From: Pseudomonas serbica
GTDB lineage: Bacteria > Pseudomonadota > Gammaproteobacteria > Pseudomonadales > Pseudomonadaceae
DNA length: 64,000 nucleotides
NCBI RefSeq assembly: GCF_028823535.1
Contig: NZ_JAQIYM010000010.1
Location: forward strand, 124,001-188,000
Reading direction: 5' to 3'
Position numbers and translations under genes: made by a program. The notes beneath the pieces are model-generated. The model was not told the origin of the DNA. It saw nothing but the letters and a program-made list of their open reading frames with translations, and did not search any database. Below are positions 52,818 through 60,761 of the stretch, in pieces; within the stretch, counting starts at the first letter, position 1; each line of letters begins with the position of its first letter.

Positions 52818-53423
52818 ATGATCAAACGCAACTTGCTGGTGATAGGCCTCGCAGTCCTGTTGAGCGCCTGCGGCTTCCAGCTGCGTGGCACCGGCACCAC
52901 CGAACTGGCGATCAAGGAACTCGACGTGAGCGCCCGCGACGCTTACGGCGAAACCGTGACGCAACTGCGCCAGATGCTGGTAAGCAGCGGCGTCAAGGTC
53001 TACAACGGCGCCCCTTATAAACTCATCCTGACCAACCAGCAGGAATCCCAGCGTATCCTCAGCTACGCCGGCGCCGGTCGTACGGGCGAGTATCAACTGA
53101 GCACAGTGCTCAACTATGACATTCGCGGCCAGGGCAACCTGCCCCTGCTGAGCGACAAACTCGAAGTGCAGAAGGTGTTCATCCATGACGGCAACAACCT
53201 GGTAGGTTCCGACCAGGAGGCCAGCGATGCTCGCCGTGAAATGCGTCGCGAGCTGGTTCAACGCATGATGTTGCGCCTGCAGCAATTCACGCCGTCCCAA
53301 CTCGACCAGTTGCAGCAGACAGCCGAAGCCAAGGCCAAGGCGGAAGCCGCGGCGCTGGAAGCGGCGCAAAAGGCTGAGGCGCAAACGCCTCGTCAGTCGC
53401 CTCTCGAACTGCCTCAGCAGTAA
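52818..53423 (+). CDS. lptE: LPS-assembly lipoprotein LptE
   Basis: This 201-residue lipoprotein has a signal peptide with lipobox LSAC and lipidated C18 (LLVIGLAVLLSACGFQLRGTG in the family form; here quoted as LLSACGFQLRGTG). A globular LptE domain (to about 165) is followed by an Ala/Glu/Lys-rich tail (AEAKAKAEAAALEAAQKAEA). LptE plugs the LptD outer-membrane barrel and helps insert lipopolysaccharide. ATG at 52818 follows AGGGGAG. Confidence 0.94.
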   Translation: MIKRNLLVIGLAVLLSACGFQLRGTGTTELAIKELDVSARDAYGETVTQLRQMLVSSGVKVYNGAPYKLILTNQQESQRILSYAGAGRTGEYQLSTVLNYDIRGQGNLPLLSDKLEVQKVFIHDGNNLVGSDQEASDARREMRRELVQRMMLRLQQFTPSQLDQLQQTAEAKAKAEAAALEAAQKAEAQTPRQSPLELPQQ

Positions 53424-53428
53424 GACTT

Positions 53429-53450
53429 ACGGGGCGCCCTGGCGCCCCGT
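53429..53450 (+). terminator. Short hairpin between lptE and holA
   Basis: GGGGCGCC and GGCGCCCC (extended by AC/GT) form a stem with a two-base loop, followed by only two more T. It may attenuate rather than stop transcription into holA, whose ATG begins 11 bases later. Confidence 0.45.
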
Positions 53451-53460
53451 TTGCCCGCTT

Positions 53461-54498
53461 ATGAAGCTCGCTCCCGCCCAACTCGCCAAACACCTGCAAG
53501 GCGCCCTCGCGCCGGTCTACGTCATCAGTGGCGACGATCCCTTGCTGTGTCAGGAAGCTGCCGACGCCATCCGCACGGCCGCCCGCCAACAAGGCTTCGA
53601 CGAACGCCAGGTGTTCGCCGCCGACGCCAGTTTCGACTGGGGTACCTTGCTGCAAGCTGGCGCCAGCATGTCGCTGTTCGCCGAAAAACGCCTGCTGGAA
53701 TTGCGCCTGCCTTCCGGCAAACCCGGTGATAAAGGTGCCGCCGCACTCATCGAGTACTGCTCGCGACCGGCCGAAGACACCCTGCTATTGATCAGCCTGC
53801 CGAAGCTCGATGGCAGCGCGCAGAAAACCAAATGGGGCAAGGCGCTGGTCGAAGGCCAACAGACCCAATTCGTCCAGATCTGGCCGGTGGATGCCAACCA
53901 GTTGCCCAGCTGGATCCGTCAGCGCTTGTCCCAGGCCGGACTGTCCGCCAGCCCGGACGCCGTTGAGCTGATCGCTGCCCGGGTCGAGGGCAACTTGCTG
54001 GCTGCTGCCCAGGAAATCGAAAAACTCAAGCTGATGGCCGAAGGCGGCCAGATCACCATCGAAACCGTACAGGCTGCGGTGGCTGACAGTGCGCGCTTCG
54101 ACGTTTTCGGCCTGACCGACGCCATTCTCAACGGCGAAGCCGCCCACGCACTGCGCATGCTCGAAGGGCTTCGCGGTGAAGGTGTCGAGCCTCCGGTGAT
54201 TCTCTGGGCACTGGCCCGGGAACTGCGCCTGCTGGCCAACATTTCGTTGCAGTACAGCCAAGGCACGCCACTGGACAAGGCCTTCAGCCAGGCCAGGCCG
54301 CCGGTCTGGGACAAACGTAAACCGCTGATGAGCAAAGCCCTGCAACGCTATTCGGCACAACGCTGGGCGCAACTGTTGCTCGAAGCCCAGCGCATCGACG
54401 CGCAGATCAAGGGCCAGGCGGCGGGTTCGCCGTGGATGAGTCTGAGTCGCCTGACATTGTTGATGGCCGGGCAGCGATTGTCGTTACCTGCCGAATAA
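53461..54498 (+). CDS. holA: DNA polymerase III subunit delta
   Basis: This 345-residue clamp-loader subunit has the family's N-terminal LAPVYVISGDDPLLCQEAAD, the middle VRIWPVDANQLPSWIRQRL-type segment (here FVQIWPVDANQLPSWIRQ), RVEGNLLAAAQEIEKL and the C-terminal collar domain with ALARELRLLANIS. Delta opens the sliding clamp during loading. It follows lptE by 37 bp, the conserved order in gammaproteobacteria. Confidence 0.95.
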   Translation: MKLAPAQLAKHLQGALAPVYVISGDDPLLCQEAADAIRTAARQQGFDERQVFAADASFDWGTLLQAGASMSLFAEKRLLELRLPSGKPGDKGAAALIEYCSRPAEDTLLLISLPKLDGSAQKTKWGKALVEGQQTQFVQIWPVDANQLPSWIRQRLSQAGLSASPDAVELIAARVEGNLLAAAQEIEKLKLMAEGGQITIETVQAAVADSARFDVFGLTDAILNGEAAHALRMLEGLRGEGVEPPVILWALARELRLLANISLQYSQGTPLDKAFSQARPPVWDKRKPLMSKALQRYSAQRWAQLLLEAQRIDAQIKGQAAGSPWMSLSRLTLLMAGQRLSLPAE

Positions 54499-54599
54499 GA
54501 TTCGTCCTACAAAACACACGTGCATTTGCGCTATAGACAGCCGCCCAACTTCAGCCGATGATTTGTCCCGCAAAAACCCCTCACTTGCGAGAGCCCATC

Positions 54600-54764
54600 A
54601 TGAGCAAAAAGCCGTCCAGACACGGCCCCAACAAGGCCAAATCCATCGTCGCCCAGCCATTGTTCCGTAGTCGCCAGGAGCGCCCCGGCAAGGGCAAAGG
54701 CAGTTACCGCCGCGAAGCCTTCCAGTCTGACAACTGGGAGGCTTCTTACTTTCTGGCGGCCTGA
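54600..54764 (+). CDS. arfA: Alternative ribosome-rescue factor A
   Basis: This 54-residue basic protein begins MSKKPSRHGPNKAKSIVAQP, then PLFRSRQERPGKGKGSYRRE, the ArfA signature. ArfA frees ribosomes stalled on non-stop mRNA together with RF2 when tmRNA is lacking. ATG at 54600 follows GCGAGAGC. A long hairpin within the last third of the coding sequence (54714-54745) matches the known control of this gene, in which the mRNA is cut or ended before the stop codon so that its own product is normally tagged by tmRNA and destroyed. Confidence 0.92.
   Translation: MSKKPSRHGPNKAKSIVAQPLFRSRQERPGKGKGSYRREAFQSDNWEASYFLAA
54714..54745 (+). promoter_or_regulatory. Hairpin in the arfA coding sequence
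   Basis: GAAGCCTTCCAGT pairs with ACTGGGAGGCTTC (13 bp, one G-T pair) around a six-base loop, followed by TTACTTT. In E. coli arfA a comparable hairpin is an RNase III site or terminator that produces a stop-less mRNA. The position, about 6 codons before the stop, fits that mechanism. Confidence 0.7.
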
Positions 54765-54826
54765 AAGGCAAGCATCCGCTCAACATGTTAAGGTCTGTAT
54801 CTGATTCGTTTTCCCTGGACCCGTGC

Positions 54827-56149
54827 ATGCCCCTTTGTCTTTCCCGTCGTTGGCACTTTCGCCAATTGATTGCTGCCTCCAGCCTCATTTTGCTCGTCGC
54901 CTGCGCGGAAAAACCCACCGCCGCCGACGCCCAGCCGATTCAGTCACTGCCTGTTGCCACCGCCCCAGCGGTTATTCCACCTGTGGTTCCGACTGGCGAA
55001 AGTCTCGACATCCAGCCAACCCAGACCTTCGCCGAATGGCAGGCGGGATTTCGCAAGGACGCCCTGGCCGCCGGGATCCGTGCCGACCTGTTCGACCGCG
55101 CCTTCGCCAATGTCAGCTTCGACCCGAGCGTAATCCGCGCCGACCGTAGCCAACCGGAATTCGCAAAACCGGTGTGGGAATACCTCGATGGCGCCCTTTC
55201 GCCACTGCGCGTTCGCAAAGGCCAGGCACTGGTCGACCAGTACAACGGCATCCTGCAAAGCATCGAGCAGCGCTATGGCGTCGACCGCCAGGCCCTGGTT
55301 GCGGTGTGGGGCATGGAAAGTAACTTCGGCCAGTTCCAGGGCAGCAAATCGGTGATCAACTCACTGGCCACCCTGGCCTACGAAGGGCGTCGCCCCGGTT
55401 TCGCTCACGCGCAATTGATCGCCGCCCTGCAAATCCTCCAGCAAGGCGATATCGAACCCGATAAAATGCTTGGTTCCTGGGCGGGCGCCATGGGCCAGAC
55501 CCAATTCATCCCGACCACCTACAACACCCACGCCGTGGACTTCGATGGCGACGGTCGCCGCGATATCTGGGGAAGCGCCACCGACGCCCTGGCGTCGACT
55601 GCCCACTACCTGCAAAGCTCCGGCTGGCAAAAAGGCCAGCCATGGGGCTTTGAAGTACAACTGCCAGGCAGTTTCGACTACGTCCTCGCCGATGGCTCGA
55701 TTCGCAAGAGCGTCGCCGAATGGCGGCAACTGGGTGTGGTCCTGCCCAATGGCGGCCAGTTCCCGGCAGGTTCCGAACAATTGTCCGCAGCGCTGCTGTT
55801 GCCGGCAGGCTATCGCGGCCCGGCCTTCCTGGTGCTGGACAACTTCCGTGCGATTCTCAAGTACAACAACTCGTCGTCCTACGCCCTGGCGGTGAGCCTG
55901 CTGGCCGAGCGCTTCAATGGCGCAGGGTTGATCAGCGGCACGTGGCCCAAGGACGATTTGCCCCTGAGCCGCACCGAGCGGATCGAACTGCAAAATCTGT
56001 TGAGTGCCCAGAACTACGACGCGGGCACTGCCGACGGAATCATTGGCGCCAATACCCGCAAGGCGATCCGCAGCGCCCAGCAGTCGTTTGGCTGGCCGGC
56101 GGATGGTTATCCGACGCACAAGTTGCTGGAAGGATTGCGCAACCGCTAA
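54827..56149 (+). CDS. Lytic murein transglycosylase with peptidoglycan-binding domain
   Basis: This 440-residue lipoprotein has a type II signal peptide with lipobox LVAC (C26). A family GH103 (MltB/SltB-like) catalytic domain (about 68-360) carries catalytic E164 in VWGMESNFGQFQGS and the conserved GSWAGAMGQTQFIPTTYN. A C-terminal peptidoglycan-binding domain (about 370-438; LLSAQNYDAGTADGIIGANT) follows. It would cleave glycan strands from the outer membrane, forming 1,6-anhydro ends. An in-frame ATG at 54785 exists but places the signal peptide too far inside. Confidence 0.92.
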   Translation: MPLCLSRRWHFRQLIAASSLILLVACAEKPTAADAQPIQSLPVATAPAVIPPVVPTGESLDIQPTQTFAEWQAGFRKDALAAGIRADLFDRAFANVSFDPSVIRADRSQPEFAKPVWEYLDGALSPLRVRKGQALVDQYNGILQSIEQRYGVDRQALVAVWGMESNFGQFQGSKSVINSLATLAYEGRRPGFAHAQLIAALQILQQGDIEPDKMLGSWAGAMGQTQFIPTTYNTHAVDFDGDGRRDIWGSATDALASTAHYLQSSGWQKGQPWGFEVQLPGSFDYVLADGSIRKSVAEWRQLGVVLPNGGQFPAGSEQLSAALLLPAGYRGPAFLVLDNFRAILKYNNSSSYALAVSLLAERFNGAGLISGTWPKDDLPLSRTERIELQNLLSAQNYDAGTADGIIGANTRKAIRSAQQSFGWPADGYPTHKLLEGLRNR

Positions 56150-56174
56150 GCGCCTTATCCACTCCTTATCCACT

Positions 56175-56273
56175 GTAGGAGCGAGCTTGCTCGCGATGGA
56201 CCCGAGATCGCTGCGTTTAACCGGTAAAAACGCGCAATCGTTTTACGACCATCGCAAGCAAGCTTGCTCCTAC
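56175..56273. repeat. REP doublet overlapping the ldcA stop codon
   Basis: GTAGGAGCGAGCTTGCTCGC and the inverse GCAAGCAAGCTTGCTCCTAC are separated by about 55 bases. The last bases, CTAC, include the ldcA stop codon (TAG on the minus strand at 56270-56272). Confidence 0.88.
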
Positions 56274-57217
56274 CGCCTGACGACGTTTTGTTCCAGAACC
56301 AGTTGCTGGTTCCCTGCATCCAGCTTCACCAAGGCGCCCATTGGCAACGTCAGGTTCGGATTGCAGTGCCCGCTGCGCCACCCGGACAGCACCGGAATGC
56401 CAAAGGGTTCCAGGGTCTGCTTGAGCAATCGATCCAGAGCCTGCGGCTCTACCCCCGCTACATCACCCACCAGAACCCCGCGCAGCTTGCGTAATACGCC
56501 CGCCAGGCGCAGATGGGTCAGCAGCCGGTCGATGCGATACAGCGGCTCGTTGATGTCCTCGATAAACAGAATGACACCTGCAGCATCAATCTCGTAAGGC
56601 GTGCCCATGGTCGCGGCAATCATCGACAGGTTGCCACCTAGAAGGCGCCCAAAAGCGACACCCGGCACGATCGTGGTCAAAGGGCGGCCAACCGGGTGGG
56701 TAAGCACCATACCAGCCCTGCACTGCCCTCTGAGCATGTTGAAGAACGAGGACTCGGTCGGTGGCAGCCGTTCGCCCAGCAGATCGGCGTTGAGCAGCGG
56801 GCCATGGAAGGTCACGAAACCCGCGTAGCGGCTGATCGCCAGGTGCAGCGCGGTGATGTCGCTATAGCCAATGAATGGCTTGGCATTTTGGCGCAGCAGC
56901 TGGAAATCGATGCGATCCAGCAACCGAGGGGTACCGTATCCGCCGCGCAGGCAAATAATCGCATCGACCTCAGGGTCCATGAACGCGGCGTGCAGGTCGT
57001 TGAGTCGCACATCGTCGCTGCCGGCCAGGTAGCCATCCTTCTCGAACACCCCGGGAAATATCCGCAGTGAATGACCGCGAGCACGCATCCAGGCGATGGC
57101 TTTCTTGGTGTCCAGCGCGGCCGGACCTGCTGGCGCGATAACACCGATCAGCCCTTTCATCGGCAAGGCCGGTACAGGGGTGTGGGGAATGAGCGTCGGG
57201 TCAGGTCTTGCGTTCAT
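56270..57217 (-). CDS. ldcA: LD-carboxypeptidase (S66 family)
   Basis: This 315-residue cytoplasmic serine peptidase has the nucleophile S119 in FIGYSDITALH, E220 in FIEDINEPLY and H284 in SGHCNPNLTLPMGA, the Ser-Glu-His triad of LdcA. The conserved RGGYGTPRLLDRID loop is also present. It removes the terminal D-alanine from tetrapeptides during murein recycling. The ATG at 57217 follows AGGGAGA. The stop codon is inside the REP doublet, and the unit is convergent to the lytic transglycosylase. Confidence 0.93.
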   Translation of the reverse strand: MNARPDPTLIPHTPVPALPMKGLIGVIAPAGPAALDTKKAIAWMRARGHSLRIFPGVFEKDGYLAGSDDVRLNDLHAAFMDPEVDAIICLRGGYGTPRLLDRIDFQLLRQNAKPFIGYSDITALHLAISRYAGFVTFHGPLLNADLLGERLPPTESSFFNMLRGQCRAGMVLTHPVGRPLTTIVPGVAFGRLLGGNLSMIAATMGTPYEIDAAGVILFIEDINEPLYRIDRLLTHLRLAGVLRKLRGVLVGDVAGVEPQALDRLLKQTLEPFGIPVLSGWRSGHCNPNLTLPMGALVKLDAGNQQLVLEQNVVRR

Positions 57218-57333
57218 CCATGGATCTCCCTGCGTGAAAGCATCAAACACACATTAGTCAGGAACGTAGATAAACAGAAGCGGATCAAGCATCGCGTAGT
57301 CGCAGGAAAAGACCGATGTCGTTGTGAGACACG

Positions 57334-57371
57334 CAAAAAAAGCCCGCAAGGCCGATTGAACGTTGCGGGCT
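57334..57371 (-). terminator. Rho-independent terminator of lipA
   Basis: On the minus strand AGCCCGCAA and TTGCGGGCT form a 9-bp stem with a 13-base loop, followed by TTTTTT. It starts 18 bases after the lipA stop. Confidence 0.92.
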
Positions 57372-57388
57372 GTGTTTTCATGGCCGAA

Positions 57389-58411
57389 TCAGGACGACAT
57401 CAACTCGGCCTTGACCAGCTTCGCCTGCTCGTCGGCGTGGTACGAGGAGCGTACCAGGGGGCCGGAAGCAACGTTCTTGAAGCCCATTTTGTAACCTTCC
57501 TCGGCGAACCAGGCGAAGGTGTCCGGGTGCACGAAACGCTGCACCGGCAAGTGGCTGCGTGACGGCTGCAGGTACTGGCCCAGGGTCAGCATGTCGATGT
57601 CGTGTTCGCGCATGCGCTTCATGACCTCGATGACTTCTTCGTCGGTTTCGCCCAGACCCAGCATCAGGCCGGATTTGGTCGGGATGTGCGGCATCATCTG
57701 CTTGAAGCGTTGCAGCAACGTCAGCGACCACTGGTAGTCCGAACCCGGACGCGCAGCCTTGTACAGGCGCGGCACGGTTTCCAGGTTGTGGTTGAAGACA
57801 TCCGGTGGCTCGGCAGCGGTGATTTGCAGGGCGATGTCCATGCGCCCACGGTAGTCCGGGACCAGGGTTTCGAGCTGTACGTTCGGCGACAGTTTGCGGA
57901 TTTCGCGGATGCAGTCGGCAAAATGCTGGGCACCGCCGTCGCGCAGGTCGTCGCGGTCGACCGAGGTGATCACCACGTACTTGAGTTTCAGGTCGGCGAT
58001 GGCGATGGCCAGGCTTTCCGGCTCGTTGACGTCCAGTGGCTTCGGACGGCCGTGGCCGACATCGCAGAACGGGCAACGACGGGTGCAGATGTCACCCATG
58101 ATCATGAACGTCGCGGTGCCGCCGGAGAAGCACTCGCCCAGGTTCGGGCAGGAAGCTTCTTCGCACACGCTGTGCAGCTTGTGTTTACGCAGCAGGGCCT
58201 TGATGCGGTCGACTTCCGGAGAGACCGGAATACGCACACGAATCCAGTCCGGTTTCTTCGGCAGTTCGGTGGTCGGAATGATCTTTACCGGGATGCGTGC
58301 AACCTTCTCGGCGCCGCGCAGCTTGACGCCGGCTTCAACCTTGGCACGCGGGGCCGGGCGCTCGGAGACATCGAGCGTCGGGATCATGGTTTGCACTGCA
58401 TCAGTAGTCAT
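57389..58411 (-). CDS. lipA: Lipoyl synthase
   Basis: This 340-residue radical SAM enzyme has both [4Fe-4S] sites: the auxiliary cluster at C83, C88 and C94 (CEEASCPNLGEC) and the SAM cluster at C109, C113 and C116 (CTRRCPFC). The C-terminal SGPLVRSSYHADEQ carries the conserved RSSY. It inserts sulfur at C6 and C8 of the octanoyl chain. It is the last gene of ybeD-lipB-lipA. Confidence 0.97.
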   Translation of the reverse strand: MTTDAVQTMIPTLDVSERPAPRAKVEAGVKLRGAEKVARIPVKIIPTTELPKKPDWIRVRIPVSPEVDRIKALLRKHKLHSVCEEASCPNLGECFSGGTATFMIMGDICTRRCPFCDVGHGRPKPLDVNEPESLAIAIADLKLKYVVITSVDRDDLRDGGAQHFADCIREIRKLSPNVQLETLVPDYRGRMDIALQITAAEPPDVFNHNLETVPRLYKAARPGSDYQWSLTLLQRFKQMMPHIPTKSGLMLGLGETDEEVIEVMKRMREHDIDMLTLGQYLQPSRSHLPVQRFVHPDTFAWFAEEGYKMGFKNVASGPLVRSSYHADEQAKLVKAELMSS

Positions 58412-58412
58412 A

Positions 58413-59060
58413 TCAGTCGATTCCGCCCGTCAGGGTCGTCTGCTCAGCATAGTCGAGGTGTTTGACGAGCTGCGCGCGCAGCCGGGCACTAACCTCGGCA
58501 AATTCAATCGATCCTGCGTGATCGCTCAGCTGGGTCATCGCCAGCCCGGCGTAGCCGCAGGGATTAATCCGTCGAAACGGTTCCAGGTTCATGTCCACGT
58601 TCAGGGCCAGGCCGTGAAAGGAACAACCGTGGCGGATCCGCAGACCCAGGGAAGCGATTTTCGCTCCATCGACATACACACCCGGCGCATCCGGCTTGGC
58701 CGCAGCGGTCACGCCGTAACTGGCGAGCAGCTCGATCAGGCATGACTCCATGCGACTCACCAGGTCTCGTACGCCGAAACCCAGCTTGCGTACATCCAGC
58801 AACAGGTAGGCCACCAGTTGCCCGGGGCCGTGATACGTCACCTGGCCACCGCGGTCGACCTGCACCACCGGGATATCGCCCGGCAGCAGCAGGTGCTCGG
58901 CCTTGCCGGCCTGGCCCTGGGTGAAGACTGGCGGGTGCTCGACCAGCCAGATCTCGTCGGCAGCGTCGCTGCCCCGTTCGTTGGTGAAGCGCTGCATGGC
59001 ATGCCAGACCGGCTCGTAAGCCATCTGGCCAAGCTCGCGAAAGCCCAGCGTGCCGGACAT
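58413..59060 (-). CDS. lipB: Octanoyl-ACP:protein octanoyltransferase
   Basis: This 215-residue acyltransferase has the family's VEHPPVFTQGQAGK, RGGQVTYHGPGQLV and the catalytic pair K134 (GAKIASLGLRI) and C146 (RHGCSFHGLALNV). It moves the octanoyl group from ACP to lipoyl domains before LipA acts. ATG at 59060 shares a base with the ybeD stop (TGATG); only one base separates its stop region from lipA, so the order ybeD-lipB-lipA is tightly linked. Confidence 0.96.
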   Translation of the reverse strand: MSGTLGFRELGQMAYEPVWHAMQRFTNERGSDAADEIWLVEHPPVFTQGQAGKAEHLLLPGDIPVVQVDRGGQVTYHGPGQLVAYLLLDVRKLGFGVRDLVSRMESCLIELLASYGVTAAAKPDAPGVYVDGAKIASLGLRIRHGCSFHGLALNVDMNLEPFRRINPCGYAGLAMTQLSDHAGSIEFAEVSARLRAQLVKHLDYAEQTTLTGGID

Positions 59061-59335
59061 CACAGCACCATGTGCACGAAACCGGTTGCCCGCAGTTCGC
59101 TGTTGATGTTGTACAGCTGGTCCTGGTCGGTCGCAACGATGTGCAACTGGATCGTGGTGTACTTGCCGTTGGTGCTCTGGCGCTCATCCACGCGGTCATG
59201 GTTGATCGTCGCGTGTTTCTTGACGATCTCGATGATCTTGTCCTTGTTGCCCACACCGGTATCGCTGATCACCTTAACCGGGTAATCAACGTTGGGGAAT
59301 TCGATCTTGGGCGCCTTTACTTCGGTATCGGTCAT
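59060..59335 (-). CDS. ybeD: YbeD/DUF493 family protein
   Basis: This 91-residue protein has the DUF493 pattern IEFPNVDYPVKVISDTG and QLYNINSELRATGFVHMVL with an ACT-like fold. The family regularly precedes lipB; a role linked to lipoate has been suggested from this position but is not proven. Its stop overlaps the lipB start. It is separated from dacC by 83 bp with a GC-rich hairpin. Confidence 0.92.
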   Translation of the reverse strand: MTDTEVKAPKIEFPNVDYPVKVISDTGVGNKDKIIEIVKKHATINHDRVDERQSTNGKYTTIQLHIVATDQDQLYNINSELRATGFVHMVL

Positions 59336-59375
59336 GGCGTAACGGCCTCGTAAGCGTAAGCCGTGGCGACGGCAA

Positions 59376-59402
59376 GGCCCCACGCCGGGTCAGCGCGGGG
59401 CC
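59376..59402 (-). terminator. Possible terminator between dacC and ybeD
   Basis: On the minus strand GGCCCCGCGC and GCGTGGGGCC form a stem with one bulged position, followed by TTGCC. The short T stretch makes it a weak or leaky terminator. Confidence 0.45.
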
Positions 59403-59418
59403 ATGCTGGTGCACACTA

Positions 59419-60576
59419 TCAGTTGAACAAGCCGTAGAAGAATAGACGGATGCTATCCCACATGCGACGGAAGATACCACCCTCTTCTACGCCATCCAGG
59501 GCGATGAGGTCGGCGCTGTGCACCACCTTGTCTTCCAGTTTGACTTCGACTTTACCGATCACGTCGCCCTTGGCGATTGGCGCAATCAGTTGCGGGTTCA
59601 TGGTCATGCTGGCGGCAAGCTTTTTCAGCTGGCCTTTTGGCAGGGTCATGGTCAGGTCTTCAGCCAGGCCAGCCTTGACCTGGTTGGTGGCGCCTTTCCA
59701 GACCGGAGCCTGGGCCAGCTCGGTGCCCTTCTGATAGAAGGTCTGCGTTTCGAAGAAGCGGAAACCGTAGGTCAGCAGCTTCTGGGTTTCGGCGGCGCGG
59801 GCCACTTCGCTGTTGGTGCCGAACACCACGGCGATCAGGCGCATGCCATCACGTACGGCCGAAGAGACCATGCAGTAGCCGGCTTCGTCGGTGTGGCCGG
59901 TTTTCAGGCCATCGACGGTCTTGTCGCGCCACAGCAGCAGGTTGCGGTTTGGTTGCTTGATGCCGTTCCAGAAGAACTCTTTCTGCGAGTAGATCGCATA
60001 GTGAGCCGGGTCTTCGTGGATGATCGCGCGGGCCAGCACGGCCATGTCGTGAGCCGACGAGTAGTGCTCGGGGTTCGGCAGGCCGGTCGGGTTCATGAAG
60101 TGGCTGTTGGTCATGCCCAGGTCAGCCACGGTCTTGTTCATCATGTCGGCGAACGCGTCTTCGCTGCCGGCGATGTGCTCGGACAGCGCAACGCTGGCGT
60201 CGTTACCCGACTGGATGATGATGCCGTGCAGCAGGTCGCTGACGGTCACCTGCGAGCCGACCTTGATGAACATCCGCGAACCGCCGGTACGCCAGGCGTT
60301 TTCGCTGACGGTCACCGGATCGTTTTCACCGATCTGGCCACGACGGATTTCGAGGGTCGCGATGTACGCGGTCATCAGCTTGGTCAGGCTGGCTGGCGGC
60401 AGACGCTGGTCACCATTGTTTTCGACCAGCACGTTGCCGCTGCTGGCGTCCATGAGCACGTAGGCCTTGGCGGCCAATTGCGGTGGGGACGGCATCATCT
60501 CGACCGCGAATGCGGCAGGCGAGAGGAGCAGCGGGACTAGAAGGCACAGGCGTTTGGCAAAGGTGGTGATGTTCAT
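59419..60576 (-). CDS. dacC: D-alanyl-D-alanine carboxypeptidase (PBP5/6 type)
   Basis: This 385-residue penicillin-binding protein has a signal peptide (to about residue 24, AFAVEMM). The active-site motifs are S63-x-x-K66 (PASLTKLM), S123-G-N125 and K225-T-G227 (LKTGHTDE). A C-terminal amphipathic anchor (FRRMWDSIRLFFYGLFN) binds the inner membrane. It trims the fifth D-alanine of peptidoglycan stem peptides. It stands after rlpA in the mrdA-rodA-mltB-rlpA run. Confidence 0.95.
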   Translation of the reverse strand: MNITTFAKRLCLLVPLLLSPAAFAVEMMPSPPQLAAKAYVLMDASSGNVLVENNGDQRLPPASLTKLMTAYIATLEIRRGQIGENDPVTVSENAWRTGGSRMFIKVGSQVTVSDLLHGIIIQSGNDASVALSEHIAGSEDAFADMMNKTVADLGMTNSHFMNPTGLPNPEHYSSAHDMAVLARAIIHEDPAHYAIYSQKEFFWNGIKQPNRNLLLWRDKTVDGLKTGHTDEAGYCMVSSAVRDGMRLIAVVFGTNSEVARAAETQKLLTYGFRFFETQTFYQKGTELAQAPVWKGATNQVKAGLAEDLTMTLPKGQLKKLAASMTMNPQLIAPIAKGDVIGKVEVKLEDKVVHSADLIALDGVEEGGIFRRMWDSIRLFFYGLFN

Positions 60577-60761
60577 CCGTCTCTCGAAATCGCTAATGGA
60601 AACTGCCCGAAGGCAAAACTAATCAAATAACCTTCTAACGGGTTATCGCGTGTTCAGTTGCTCACTCCAGCCACCCTTTGCCGGGCTTTTGTTCTTCGAC
60701 GAGCCAACAACCTGGTTCACCCCCCAAAACCGCAGATGAACCGTCAATCAAGTTCTACGTA

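Noticed and set aside
50264..52915. Minus-strand open frame of 883 codons opposite leuS
   Set aside because: Its length follows from strong codon bias in leuS; the translated product has no recognisable domain.
54785..54826. Earlier ATG for the lytic transglycosylase
   Set aside because: It would put 14 polar residues before a standard lipoprotein signal peptide; ATG at 54827 gives a normal signal.
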